A stretch of DNA of 64,000 bases from Chloroflexota bacterium (GTDB taxonomy: Bacteria > Chloroflexota > Limnocylindria > Limnocylindrales > CSP1-4). The notes beneath the pieces are model-generated. The model worked only from the letters and a program-made list of their open reading frames with translations. It had not been told where the DNA came from and did no database searches. The stretch spans positions 177,614 through 241,613 of the forward strand of contig JAJZRG010000001.1 in assembly GCA_021802825.1 (NCBI GenBank), written 5' to 3'. A program made the translations under genes and the position numbers. Below are positions 24,406-33,550 of the stretch, piece after piece. Positions within the stretch are counted from its first letter, which is position 1. Each line of letters opens with the position of its first letter.

Positions 24406-26118
24406 TCAGTCGAGGGCGGCCCGGCCGGTGCCTCGGACGGACCCGGCGCGCCCGTCGGAGGACGCCGAGGTGGTGGAGGAGGACTCCGTGGACGTGCTCC
24501 GGGGGGCGTGCGTCTGGCGGAGCGGGATCTCGTGGAGGAACACGGTGGCGCCGAACGCCGCGATCGTCGCGCCCACACCCAGCCACATGCTGTTCGCGAT
24601 CGCGATGCTCAGGGCGCTGTGGAACCCCTCGACGAACAGCGTCTGGACCTGCGCCGGGACCTTCGTCAGGAAGTCCATCGCCGTGCTGGCGCCCACCGGG
24701 TTGGTCAGCGCGCCGAGGTCGAAGCCCGGGGGCGGCGCCGCCGGGACGAGCGCCGCCGGGACGCCACGGTTGACGATCTCGCCGCGGAGCAGGTCCCACG
24801 TGAGGTTGTTGCGGAACAGGGTGAACGCCATCGTGAGCCCGACGGTGGTTCCGATCTGGCGGAACAGGGTCAGGTCGCTCGTGGCGGCGCCCAGCTCGTG
24901 GAACGGCACCGAGTTCTGGACGACGATCGTGAACACCGCGAATGTCGGGCCGACACCCAGGCCGGTGATGAACATCCAGCTCCAGAGCATCGCGTCCGAG
25001 GTGTCCGCGCGGAGCTGGGTCATCAGGCCCAGGCCGACGGTGAGGAACACCATGCCCACGAGGAGCACCGGCTTGTAGCGCCCGGTTCGCGCCACGATCT
25101 GGCCCGACGCGATGGAGCTCAGGATGAGCCCGCCGAGGAGCGGCAGCAGCTTGTAGCCCGACTCCGTGGCGCTGGCGCCCTGGACAACCTGGTAGTACAG
25201 CGGCAGGAAGATGATCGCCGCGCCGAACCCGAACGTCGCCAGGAAGATCGCGACCATCGAGGCGCTGAAGGTCCGGTTGCGGAACAGGTGGAGCGGGATG
25301 ATCGGCTCCTCGCTGCGTGCCTCGGCGACGACGAACGTCACGATGAACAGGATGCCCAGACCGATCAGGCCCCAGATCCAGGGGTTGCCCCAGTTGCCGT
25401 CCTCGGCGATGGTGAGCGCGACCAGGATCGGGACGAGGCCGCCCACCAGCGTGACGGTGCCGGCCAGGTCGATGCGCGGCCGGGCGCCCTCCTTGCGCAC
25501 GTTGGGCAGCAGGGCCATGATCACGATCAGGGCGAGGATGCCGATCGGCACGTTGACGTAGAAGATGGCGTGCCAGCTGAGCGTGTCGGTGAGGAACCCG
25601 CCGAGGCCCGGGCCGAGCAGGAACGCGATGCCGAACACAGCACCGAACAGGCCCTGGTACTTGCCGCGCTCGGCCGGGGTGAACAGGTCGCCGATGACCG
25701 CGAGCGCGATCGGGAACAGCGAGCCGGCGCCGAGGCCCTGGATGCCGCGGAACAGGATGAGCTGCCACATCGACTGGCTGAGGCCCGACAGCGCGGAGCC
25801 CAGAAGGAACAGCACGATGCCCAGCAGCAGCATCGGCCTGCGGCCGTACAGGTCGGACAGCTTGCCATAGATCGGGACAGTGACCGTGCTGGTCAGCAGG
25901 TAGGCCGTCACGACCCAGGTGTAGTAGTCGGCGCCGTTGAGGTCGCCGACGATTCGCGGCAGGACCGGACCGACGATCGTCTGGTCGAGGGCGCCGAGGA
26001 ACATGGCGAGCAGGATGGCGGCCAGGATCTCGAACTTCGTCCGCCGGGCCAGCCCGAGGGCCGGGTCGTGGGCGAGGTCCGGGGTACCCGGCCCGTCGTC
26101 GAACGGAAGGGCTTCCAA
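24406..26118 (-). CDS. DHA2-family MFS drug exporter (EmrB/QacA type, 14 helices)
   Basis: A 570-residue proton-driven exporter. The first part has the DHA2 hallmarks LGALDQTIVGPVLPRIVGDL, WVVTAYLLTSTVTVPIYG and KLSDLYGRRPMLL (motif A). It continues with LFRGIQGLGAGSLFPIALAV and FLLGPGLGGFLTD (motif C), with fourteen helices overall. The tail is Ser/Thr-rich. I placed the start at the TTG at 26118 because AAAGGA lies 5-6 nt upstream. The open frame extends further upstream to 26628 only through the antisense of the marR gene. The MarR regulator gene lies immediately upstream, a common arrangement for self-induced efflux. Confidence 0.88.
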   Translation of the reverse strand: MEALPFDDGPGTPDLAHDPALGLARRTKFEILAAILLAMFLGALDQTIVGPVLPRIVGDLNGADYYTWVVTAYLLTSTVTVPIYGKLSDLYGRRPMLLLGIVLFLLGSALSGLSQSMWQLILFRGIQGLGAGSLFPIALAVIGDLFTPAERGKYQGLFGAVFGIAFLLGPGLGGFLTDTLSWHAIFYVNVPIGILALIVIMALLPNVRKEGARPRIDLAGTVTLVGGLVPILVALTIAEDGNWGNPWIWGLIGLGILFIVTFVVAEARSEEPIIPLHLFRNRTFSASMVAIFLATFGFGAAIIFLPLYYQVVQGASATESGYKLLPLLGGLILSSIASGQIVARTGRYKPVLLVGMVFLTVGLGLMTQLRADTSDAMLWSWMFITGLGVGPTFAVFTIVVQNSVPFHELGAATSDLTLFRQIGTTVGLTMAFTLFRNNLTWDLLRGEIVNRGVPAALVPAAPPPGFDLGALTNPVGASTAMDFLTKVPAQVQTLFVEGFHSALSIAIANSMWLGVGATIAAFGATVFLHEIPLRQTHAPRSTSTESSSTTSASSDGRAGSVRGTGRAALD

Positions 26119-26168
26119 GGCGATTCCTTTCAGGTCGCCGCCGCGTGGGCGGGGTGGGACGCTGGCCC

Positions 26169-26723
26169 TCAGGGGGCTGGCTGGGCGGCGCGGGCGTGTG
26201 GGTGCGCGTGGGTGCGGAGATGCGGCTCCAGCTCGCCGAAGCGTTCGGGATGGCTGGTCATCTCTGCCTCGATCGCGGCGCCGATGTCGGCGGCGGCCGC
26301 CGAGAGCCGCTCCAGCTGGGCGTCGTCCAGACGGGCGAGCGCCCGGACCATGACCTCGTTCTTGAACAGCTCCACCTCGTCCACGAGGTCGAGGCCGGCC
26401 TGGGTCGGGCTGACCAGCACGACCCGCCGGTCGTCGGGGACGCGGATCCGCTCGACGAGCCCACGCTCCTCCATCCGGTCGATGATGCCCGTGGCGTTGG
26501 ACATTGATGCGTCCAGAATGTCCGCGAGCCGCCCCATCGGCATCGCCTCGTGGTGGCGGAGCAGCGTCAAGACGTTGAAGTGCGTCATGCTGATGCCCTG
26601 CCGGACGAGCCGCTGGGAGCCCGCGCACCGGAGCGATCCGACAGCGACCGCGAGGCCGGCGAGCACCGCCTCGGCGGCGCGCCGCCGTTCGGCGGTGGGA
26701 TCGGGGTCGACAATTGTTTTCAT
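26169..26723 (-). CDS. MarR-family transcriptional regulator
   Basis: A 184-residue winged-helix regulator. The DNA-binding part contains HFNVLTLLRHHEAMPMGRLA, DILDASMSNATGIIDRMEER (recognition helix) and the wing GLVERIRVPDDRRVVLVSPT, followed by long helices for dimerisation and a His-rich tail. It lies 50 nt upstream of the MFS exporter gene, so it most likely represses the exporter and itself. A consensus promoter with an embedded inverted repeat sits directly before it. I took the ATG at 26723; a GTG at 26726 is also in frame and coincides with the predicted transcription start. Confidence 0.88.
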   Translation of the reverse strand: MKTIVDPDPTAERRRAAEAVLAGLAVAVGSLRCAGSQRLVRQGISMTHFNVLTLLRHHEAMPMGRLADILDASMSNATGIIDRMEERGLVERIRVPDDRRVVLVSPTQAGLDLVDEVELFKNEVMVRALARLDDAQLERLSAAAADIGAAIEAEMTSHPERFGELEPHLRTHAHPHARAAQPAP

Positions 26724-26730
26724 CACATGA

Positions 26731-26761
26731 AGTATTTACTCGACGCGAATAGTTCTGTCAA
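26731..26761 (-). promoter_or_regulatory. marR promoter with overlapping inverted repeat (candidate MarR operator)
   Basis: On the minus strand TTGACA (26756-26761), a 17-bp spacer and TAAATA (26733-26738), ending 9 nt before the ATG. An inverted repeat, AGTATT-N11-AATAGT (5 of 6 paired), covers 26731-26753, over the -10 and spacer. The divergent oxidoreductase gene shares this region. Confidence 0.6.
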
Positions 26762-26794
26762 CCAGAAGGGCTCCACGCCCAGAAGGGAGCACCG

Positions 26795-27754
26795 ATGCGC
26801 TTTGCGCTGATGATCGAGCCGCAGCAGGGCCTGAACTACGCGGAGCAGCTCGCCATCGCCCGCCATGCGGAGGCGCTCGGTTTCGAGACGCTGTTCCGCT
26901 CGGACCACTACGAGAGCTTCCCGGGCGAGGCGGGTCGGCCGACGACCGACGCGTGGGCGGTTGTGGCAGGGCTGGCCCGCGAGACGAGCACGATCGGGCT
27001 TGGCGTGCTCGTGTCGCCGGTGACGTTCCGGACGCCGGGCAACCTGGCGAAGACCGTAGTGACCGTGGACGAGATGTCCAGCGGGCGGATCGAGCTGGGC
27101 GTCGGCGCGGGCTGGCACGACCATGAGCACGTCGCCCACGGCTTCCCGTTCCCGCCGATCGACGAGCGGGCTGAGCGGCTGGAGGAGACGCTCGAGATCC
27201 TCCACGGGCTCTGGGAGGGACCGGACGGCTGGTCGTTCGCGGGCCGCCACTACACGGTGGACGATGCGCTGTTCCGACCCAAGCCGGGCTCCCTGCCGGA
27301 GCGCCATGGCGGGCGCCCGAACCTGATCACGGGCGGCAGCGGCTCGCCGCGCGCGTTCAGGATCGCCGCCCGCTACGCCGACGAGTTCAACCTCTCCTCG
27401 TCAAGTCCCGAGGTGGCGGCCGAGAAGTACGCGGCGCTCGACGCAGCGTGTCGGGCGATCGGGCGGGATCCGGCGAGCGTGACGCACTCCACGATGGCTG
27501 GCGTGCTGCTGGGGCGCGACGAGGACGAGCTGCGGCGTCGCGAGGGCGCGGTCGCGCACCTGTTCGGCGGGGCGGGCGGGAACTTCGACGCTTGGTTCGC
27601 CGAGCGCAAGCCGCGCTGGGTGTACGGCGGCCGGGAGCAGGCGCGCGAGTCCGTGGCACGATTCGAGGCGGCGGGCGCGGAGCGGCTGATGCTCCAGGAC
27701 TTCCTGCCGCGGGACCTGGCGATGATCGACGAGATGGCGGAGATGCTGTTCTGA
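26795..27754 (+). CDS. F420-dependent luciferase-like oxidoreductase
   Basis: A 319-residue TIM-barrel protein of the luciferase-like (LLM) superfamily, of the class that usually uses coenzyme F420. Features: RFALMIEPQQGLNYAEQLAI, LGFETLFRSDHYES, a SGRIELGVGAGWHDHEH active-site segment near residue 100, RAERLEETLEILHGLW, and PNLITGGSGSPRAFRIAARY. AGGGAG lies 8 nt before the ATG. The next gene overlaps its stop (TGATG). It is divergent from marR and shares its control region, so it could be co-regulated, possibly reducing or oxidising a xenobiotic handled by the exporter. The substrate is unknown. Confidence 0.85.
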   Translation: MRFALMIEPQQGLNYAEQLAIARHAEALGFETLFRSDHYESFPGEAGRPTTDAWAVVAGLARETSTIGLGVLVSPVTFRTPGNLAKTVVTVDEMSSGRIELGVGAGWHDHEHVAHGFPFPPIDERAERLEETLEILHGLWEGPDGWSFAGRHYTVDDALFRPKPGSLPERHGGRPNLITGGSGSPRAFRIAARYADEFNLSSSSPEVAAEKYAALDAACRAIGRDPASVTHSTMAGVLLGRDEDELRRREGAVAHLFGGAGGNFDAWFAERKPRWVYGGREQARESVARFEAAGAERLMLQDFLPRDLAMIDEMAEMLF

Positions 27755-28236
27755 TGAGCGATGAGGCATTGGTGGACCTCGACGCGCTGCTCGCGGAGGA
27801 GACCGAGCTCGTGCTGGACTCGCTCGGCGAGGCGGACGGCGTGGCGATCGGGCGGCTGCTGCTGGCCCACGCGATGCAGCGGGTGCTGCCCGTGGCGGTC
27901 GAGGTTCGTCGCGTCGGTCGGGTGGTGTTCCGTGCGGCCCTCCCCGGCACGACCACGGACAACGATACCTGGATCGCAGGCAAGGCGGCGGTGGTGGAGC
28001 GGTTCGGCCACTCGAGCTGGTACGTCAAGAACAGGTACCTGGCGGCGGGGACGACCTTCGAGGCCGCGACGGGTCTGGGCCGGCCGGCCTATGCCGCAGC
28101 GGGAGGCGGCTACCCGTTGGCCGTCCGAGGGACAGGCCCTGTCGGGGTTGCGCTGGTGTCCGGACTGCCCGAGGAGGAGGACCACGCGCTCATCGTGGGG
28201 GCGCTGCGCGCCCACCTCGCGGGCGAGCTGGCGTAG
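27754..28236 (+). CDS. UPF0303 (DUF336-like) family protein
   Basis: A 160-residue soluble protein of the UPF0303/HbpS-like group: VDLDALLAEETELVL, GEADGVAIGRLLLAHA, ALPGTTTDNDTWIAGKAAVV, ERFGHSSWYVKNRYLA and PVGVALVSGLPEEEDHALIV. Some relatives bind or degrade heme; others are uncharacterised. The ATG overlaps the stop of the F420-type oxidoreductase, so the two are translated together. A palindrome separates it from the convergent SIS gene. Confidence 0.85.
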   Translation: MSDEALVDLDALLAEETELVLDSLGEADGVAIGRLLLAHAMQRVLPVAVEVRRVGRVVFRAALPGTTTDNDTWIAGKAAVVERFGHSSWYVKNRYLAAGTTFEAATGLGRPAYAAAGGGYPLAVRGTGPVGVALVSGLPEEEDHALIVGALRAHLAGELA

Positions 28237-28249
28237 CGGTCGGCTCACT

Positions 28250-28266
28250 CGCCGATCAGATCGGCG
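28250..28266 (+). terminator. palindrome between convergent genes
   Basis: CGCCGATC-A-GATCGGCG, 13 nt after the stop of the UPF0303 gene and covering the last codons of the SIS gene. It could act as a bidirectional stop; there is no T-run. Confidence 0.35.
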
Positions 28267-29464
28267 CGTCGGCCACCTCGGCGGCGCGCATGTAGCGCGG
28301 GTCGTCGCGCCGGATCGGGTCAGGATTCGTCCCGCGGGCGGCGGCGATGGCCAGCGTCAGGAGCTGGAGCGGCGCGGCGGCGCCCAGCAGCGCGGCCGCC
28401 TCGTTCGGCAGCTCCGGCATGTCGGGCACCACGATGCGCCCGGCCGGGGTCAGCGTGTCCGGGATCAGGGCAGCGGCCTGCTCGCCCAGGATCGCTCCTG
28501 GCTTGATGCCCACGACCGCCGCCGCCGCCAGCGCCTGTCGCGCGCGGCCGGCCCGGCGCTCGATCGCGCCCCGCTCGAGCAGCAGCAGGACCAGCGCCGT
28601 GTCGGGACCGGTCGCGGGCAGATGGCCGTGGAGGAAGGTCTCGAGGGCGCGGGCCGTGGTGGGCAGCCAGGCCGCCTCCTCGACTTTCAGCGAGAGCTCG
28701 CGGGCGGTGATCCGGTCCGCCCCCGACGCGATCACCAGCAGCTGCCTGGCGCGGGCGGCGGCGTTGCCCATGGCGCCGTGGCGGCCGTGGGCGGCCTCGA
28801 GGCCCATCGCGATCCGCCGACGGATGCGCTGGGGGTCCGGTGAGTGGCCGGCGATGAGCCCCGCCGTGACGCAGGCGGCGGCGAGCGGCGAGACGTAGCC
28901 GATGGTGTGGCACCAGGAGCGGTCCATCTCGACGGTCGCGAGCACGACGTCGCAGCCCTTGGCCGCCGGCGAGTGGGGGCTGCCGGTGATGAGCGCCGTC
29001 CGGGCGCCCCGTGCCCGTGCCGCTTCGAGCGCAGCGATCGTGGCGCCCGTGCCGCCCTCGTGGCTCACGCCGATCACGAGCCCGCGCGGCGGGTCGCACG
29101 AGAGCTCGAACGCACCGGCGGACTGGGGACCCGGTGCAGGCAACCCGGCCACGCCGCACGCCTCTCGAAGGATCGCTGCGGCGCCGCGACCGGCATAGTC
29201 CGAGGTTCCGCAGCCGGTGACGACGACGGTCTCGCCGTGGCTGATCGTGTCGCGAACCAGCGCGGCGAGCGCCGCCGCCGAGCCGTCGCCGAGGAGCCGC
29301 TGGCCGACGCGTGCGACGACGGCGGGCTGGGCGAGGATCATCTCCGCCATCGCCCAGGGCGGGGCGTCGCGGAGCTGGGGCATCGGCAGGTATTCCCAGG
29401 GCTCGGGGGCCGCGGGGAGGGGCGCCTCGGGGTCGAAGCCGGAGGCGGAACGCAGTTCGCTCAT
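28256..29464 (-). CDS. double-SIS-domain sugar-phosphate isomerase/deaminase-like protein
   Basis: A 402-residue protein with two SIS domains, as in GlmS C-termini, AgaS and related sugar isomerases. The first (about residues 45-200) has VVVTGCGTSDYAGRGAAAIL and GVSHEGGTGATIAAL, with SPHSPAAKGCD after it. The second (about 235-390) has LLVIASGADRITARELSLKV, then EEAAWLPTTARALETFLHGH. The Glu-rich SLKVEE segment is usual for the family. Substrate is unknown. It stands alone. A TACGAT box with a TCGACC -35-like element lies directly before the ATG. Confidence 0.8.
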   Translation of the reverse strand: MSELRSASGFDPEAPLPAAPEPWEYLPMPQLRDAPPWAMAEMILAQPAVVARVGQRLLGDGSAAALAALVRDTISHGETVVVTGCGTSDYAGRGAAAILREACGVAGLPAPGPQSAGAFELSCDPPRGLVIGVSHEGGTGATIAALEAARARGARTALITGSPHSPAAKGCDVVLATVEMDRSWCHTIGYVSPLAAACVTAGLIAGHSPDPQRIRRRIAMGLEAAHGRHGAMGNAAARARQLLVIASGADRITARELSLKVEEAAWLPTTARALETFLHGHLPATGPDTALVLLLLERGAIERRAGRARQALAAAAVVGIKPGAILGEQAAALIPDTLTPAGRIVVPDMPELPNEAAALLGAAAPLQLLTLAIAAARGTNPDPIRRDDPRYMRAAEVADAPI

Positions 29465-29470
29465 CGTCGG

Positions 29471-29476
29471 ATCGTA
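29471..29476 (-). promoter_or_regulatory. -10 box of the SIS gene
   Basis: TACGAT on the minus strand, 6 nt before the ATG at 29464. TCGACC, 17 bp further up (29494-29499), matches four of six -35 positions. Confidence 0.5.
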
Positions 29477-29528
29477 GGCGACGAGGGCCTCCGGGTCGAG
29501 CGCATCCTCACGAGCGCGACAGCCGGGG

Positions 29529-30053
29529 TCAGTCCCTGGGCGCGGGGCCCGGACCGCGCCGGAACGCCCGCGACGGCGGCTTGGGCAGGCGGCCCACCCG
29601 CCGCAGCGGCCAGTATCGGAACCACGCCCTGCCCACCAGCGCCTCCACCGGCACCGGACCGTACGAGCGGGAGTCGACCGCGCGCCCGTGCCCGTCGGCC
29701 GCCAGCACCTCGTCGTCGGCGTCGGACAGCAGCCACGCCTCGTCATCGGCCAGCCGAAGCCAGGCGTCGGAGTAGGGGACCCAGTCGCCCGGCCGACCTG
29801 CGACGCGCTTGATGGCGAGAAGGTCGGACCCGGGCTCCCGGAACACGACGACAGCGCCCCGGCGCGGCCACCGCCCCACCGAGGGGTCCACCAGCAGCCA
29901 GTCGCCCTCCCGGATGGAGGGCGTCATCGAGGCCTCGGCAACGGCGACGCGCCACGGACCGGCCAGCCTGCCGCGCAGCCCGCGGAACCCGAATCGCCCG
30001 CCGGCACCCGGCCGCCACGCCCCCCGCACGCGCCGAGGCCCCGTCACAGTCAC
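29529..30053 (-). CDS. sodX: S26-family peptidase, probable nickel-SOD maturation protease
   Basis: A 174-residue serine-lysine peptidase of the signal peptidase family. The nucleophile is Ser42 in AEASMTPSIREGDWLLVD and the base Lys82 in LLAIKRVAGRPGDW. The ending VDSRSYGPVPVEALVGRAWF and RYWPLRR is typical of the family. There is no membrane anchor, unlike LepB. It starts 41 nt after the nickel SOD gene, and in other bacteria a small S26 enzyme next to sodN removes the SOD leader to expose the N-terminal His. That role is inferred from neighbour and size. It starts with a GTG; the first 30 residues are basic and Gly-rich. Confidence 0.82.
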   Translation of the reverse strand: MTVTGPRRVRGAWRPGAGGRFGFRGLRGRLAGPWRVAVAEASMTPSIREGDWLLVDPSVGRWPRRGAVVVFREPGSDLLAIKRVAGRPGDWVPYSDAWLRLADDEAWLLSDADDEVLAADGHGRAVDSRSYGPVPVEALVGRAWFRYWPLRRVGRLPKPPSRAFRRGPGPAPRD

Positions 30054-30094
30054 CTCGGACGGGGCCTCGTTGAGCGCGACTCGTGGAGGGTTCG

Positions 30095-30523
30095 TCAGCC
30101 GGGGCGGCCGGCCACGCGCGTCTTCCCCTCGCCGCCCGTGGTCTTCCAGGCGGCATCGACCTGGTCGATCAGGTCAAGGAGCTTCTTCGCGTCATCGAGG
30201 TTCATCGAGGCCTTGACCTTCGAGACCTGCTTGTTCGCGTCCCAGAACAACTGGTGCAGGTTCGGCACGGCCTCGAGGTGCTCCGGCTTGAAGTAGTCGT
30301 GCCACAGGACGTCGAGGTGGTGCTTCACCAGCTCGGCGCGCTCCTCCTTGATGTGGATCGCGCGGGTCCGGAAGGTGGGGTCCTCGTTGGCGAGGTACTT
30401 CTCGACGATGCGGTAGCAGGATTCGGCCTCGATGCGCGCCTGCTCGGGGTCATAGACGCCGCACGGCAGATCGCAGTGGGCGCGGACGACGGTCCGGGGA
30501 GCGAGAAGACGGAGCGGGGACAT
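30095..30523 (-). CDS. sodN: nickel-containing superoxide dismutase
   Basis: NiSOD removes superoxide in the cytoplasm. The 142-residue precursor has a 15-residue leader, then the complete nickel hook His16-Cys17-Asp-Leu-Pro20-Cys21-Gly-Val-Tyr-Asp-Pro. After cleavage His16 would be residue 1 and, with Cys2 and Cys6, bind nickel. The remainder is the helical body, with ESCYRIVEKYLANEDPTFRT, TRAIHIKEERAELVKHHLDV, LWHDYFKPEHLE and a C-terminal helix. GGAGG lies 7 nt before the ATG. The processing protease gene follows. NiSOD is known mainly from actinobacteria, cyanobacteria and marine proteobacteria. Confidence 0.95.
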   Translation of the reverse strand: MSPLRLLAPRTVVRAHCDLPCGVYDPEQARIEAESCYRIVEKYLANEDPTFRTRAIHIKEERAELVKHHLDVLWHDYFKPEHLEAVPNLHQLFWDANKQVSKVKASMNLDDAKKLLDLIDQVDAAWKTTGGEGKTRVAGRPG

Positions 30524-30694
30524 GTGCGGCCTCCGACTGGGGGCGCTCGTGCGGCGATGGCATGGCGCCGATTTCTGACAGCTGTCTCGGCGAAAGTGTC
30601 CGCGGGTTCCTCCGAGGCGTCAAACGTGCGGTCAGGGGCAGCGCCCTGGCTCTCGGCCTGTGTGGGGCGATTGCGCCGGCAACGACGTCCGGTG
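30524..30694 (-). other. spacer upstream of sodN
   Basis: Together with the neighbouring ATPase remnant this is a 394-bp gap between sodN and the CYTH gene. Apart from the sodN ribosome-binding site I see no gene here; reading frames are open only because of GC bias. Confidence 0.35.
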
Positions 30695-30900
30695 CGTCTG
30701 CTCATGACCTCGGAGAAGAGGCGGGCGAGGTCGACGAGTTCGACGTCGGGTCGGCCGGCCGCCTCGGTCCTGAGGTCGGGCGCGAAGCCGGGGCGGCCGA
30801 AGAGCACCAGACGGGCGCTCGCCACATCACAGCGCGCCCCGAGGAGTGCGCTGCCGTTCTCGACCTTCCGCAGGGCCTCGGACTCGAAGCCGGCGCGAGG
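30695..30900 (-). pseudogene. remnant of a DUF234-type AAA ATPase (C-terminal end only)
   Basis: The minus strand reads GFESEALRKVENGSALLG, then SARLVLFGRPGFAPDLR and PDVELVDLARLFSEV. This resembles the last ~60 residues of archaeal/bacterial DUF234 AAA ATPases (LxxLxxKAxLL, then LFSxxGFxxxL, then LVDLxxL). No nucleotide-binding part, start codon or ribosome-binding site is present, and the upstream side is occupied by the divergent CYTH gene. I read it as what is left after deletion of the 5' part. The match is by eye and short, so it is uncertain. Confidence 0.4.
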
Positions 30901-30905
30901 CGGAC

Positions 30906-30911
30906 TAGCAT
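30906..30911 (+). promoter_or_regulatory. -10 box of the CYTH gene
   Basis: TAGCAT, 6 nt before the ATG at 30918; leaderless arrangement. Confidence 0.45.
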
Positions 30912-30917
30912 GGCGCC

Positions 30918-31466
30918 ATGAGTCCGCGCGGGATCGAGATCGAGCGCAAGTTCCGGCTTCGGGCCACGCCGGACGAGGCGGCGCTCGCGGCCCACGGCGC
31001 GGTCGCGATGCAGATCGAGCAGGTCTACCTGCGGTCGGGCCGCTCGGCGGGGACAGACGGTGGCGCCCAGCCGCTCGAGGGGGGCCGGGTCCGGCGTACC
31101 GCGTTCCCCGACGGCACGGTGACCTACCGCCGAAACAGGAAGCAGCGCGTGAGTGCGTTCAGCTTCGACGAGGCGGAGGAGCGGATCGGCGAGGCTGAGT
31201 GGGCGGCTGCGCTGGCCCGCGCCGACCCGCAACGCCGCCCGATCCGTAAGACGCGCCACGTGGTGGCGCACGGCGAGCAGACGCTCGAGATCGACGTCTT
31301 TGAGGAGCCGGCGGGGCTGACCGTCATCGAGGTGGAACTGGCCTCCGAGGACGAAGCGGTCGAGCTGCCCGACTGGCTGGGCGAGTGGCGTGAGGTCACC
31401 GGCGACCCGCGCTACCTCAACTGGTCGCTCGCGCGTCGTGAGGCTCAGGTGCCGCCCTTCGACTGA
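30918..31466 (+). CDS. CYTH-domain triphosphatase-like protein
   Basis: A 182-residue protein of the CYTH (CyaB/thiamine-triphosphatase) tunnel fold, which hydrolyses triphosphate or nucleotide triphosphates with metal. The signature EIERKFRL is at residues 7-14. The paired Arg/Lys strands are RVRRTAFPDGTVTYRRNRKQ and RKTRHVVAHGEQTLEIDVFE, followed by GLTVIEVELASEDEAVELP. Metal-binding Glu pairs (EIE; EVE) are intact. It is monocistronic and convergent with the Ser/Thr kinase gene, 18 nt apart. Confidence 0.88.
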   Translation: MSPRGIEIERKFRLRATPDEAALAAHGAVAMQIEQVYLRSGRSAGTDGGAQPLEGGRVRRTAFPDGTVTYRRNRKQRVSAFSFDEAEERIGEAEWAAALARADPQRRPIRKTRHVVAHGEQTLEIDVFEEPAGLTVIEVELASEDEAVELPDWLGEWREVTGDPRYLNWSLARREAQVPPFD

Positions 31467-31484
31467 GCTTCTCGGCCCGGCGCC

Positions 31485-32467
<983 letters not shown>

Positions 32468-32471
<4 letters not shown>

Positions 32472-33496
32472 CGGCGCCAAGGGAAGCGCCAGCCGGGGCT
32501 CAGGGGCTCGGGGCTGTCGGCGAGGGCGGTCACCCGCAGGGCGATCACGCTCGCATTATCGTCGCCCCCGGCCGCGGCGGAGCGGCTCACCAGTTCAGCG
32601 ACGCCCGCCGCCAGGTCACCGGTCAGCGCCTTGTGCGCCTCCCTGCTGGTGATGCTGCTCCACAGCCCATCGCTGCACAACAGGTAGGCGTCGCCAACGG
32701 AGGGCGGGCTCGGTCGCTCGTCCAGGCGGACCATGAGATCCCCTCCGATCGACCGGGTCAGCAGATGCCGGCCGGGGTGCGTGAGCACCTGCTCGGGCTT
32801 GATCAGACGCATCCGCACCAGCTCACGCGCCTGGGTATGGTCGGTGGTCAGCAGTTCCATGATCCCGTCGCGGAGCCGGAAGAGGCGCGTGTCGCCCACG
32901 TGGGCCACGCTCCCGCTGCGTCCGGTGAGCGCGATGGCGGTCAGGGTCGTCTGACCGCCGCGAGCGGTGGGTTCGACCTCCCCGTGGCCCGAGCCTGCCG
33001 CAGCCTCCCGGGCGAGCCGCTCCGGCGCCAGCCTCTGCTCCCGCGCCGTTCGGGGCTCGGCGCCGAGCGGGTCACGATCGAAGCCGGCGGGGTCCACGAG
33101 GTCGCCCGCGAGGCAGGCCTCGTTTGCGTCCTCGAAGCCGGCACGCAGCAGCTCGCCGGGCTTGGAGACGGCGTCGGGGCGGGTCAGCCTGCGCAGCAGC
33201 AGGCCTATGGCGGTTCGGCTCGCCAGCTCGCCGTAGCTGTGCCCGCCCAGCCCGTCGGCGATGGCGATGGCGATTCCCGGGCCCTCCAGCTGGGCAGCGA
33301 CGACCTCGTCCGTGCCGGGCGATCGGACGGACGCGGCGTCGCCCAGGATCACCCAGGCCAGGCGGTCCTCGTTCTCTTCCCGCACGGGGCCGCAGGCGGA
33401 GAGCGCCGCCAGCTCGGCGCGGATCCAGCCGTCGGGCAGACTCCCGTCGGGGACGGGAGCCGGTGGCTGGCGCGTCGTCGGCGGGGGCCCGGCCAT
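32468..33496 (-). CDS. PP2C-family Ser/Thr protein phosphatase
   Basis: A 342-residue metal-dependent phosphatase. Family residues: ENEDRLAWVI near residue 40, IAIADGLGGHSYGELAS near residue 76, TTLTAIALTGRSGSVAHVGD near residue 184, DAYLLCSDGLW, and GGDDNASVIAL at the end. Between about residues 130 and 180 it carries an Ala/Glu/Arg-rich insertion not usual in the short bacterial enzymes. There is no membrane helix. It most likely reverses the action of the kinase encoded by the overlapping gene. Confidence 0.9.
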
Positions 33497-33550
33497 GGGG
33501 AGTCAGCCCCCACCCCGGTTCGACGGCTGCGGCAACGGCCGCCTCACGGG

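Noticed and set aside
23992..26730. 912-residue plus-strand frame with long Asp/Glu/Arg/His stretches
   Set aside because: Its composition is typical of a frame opposite a hydrophobic transporter; the minus strand encodes the MFS exporter, MarR and Rieske proteins.
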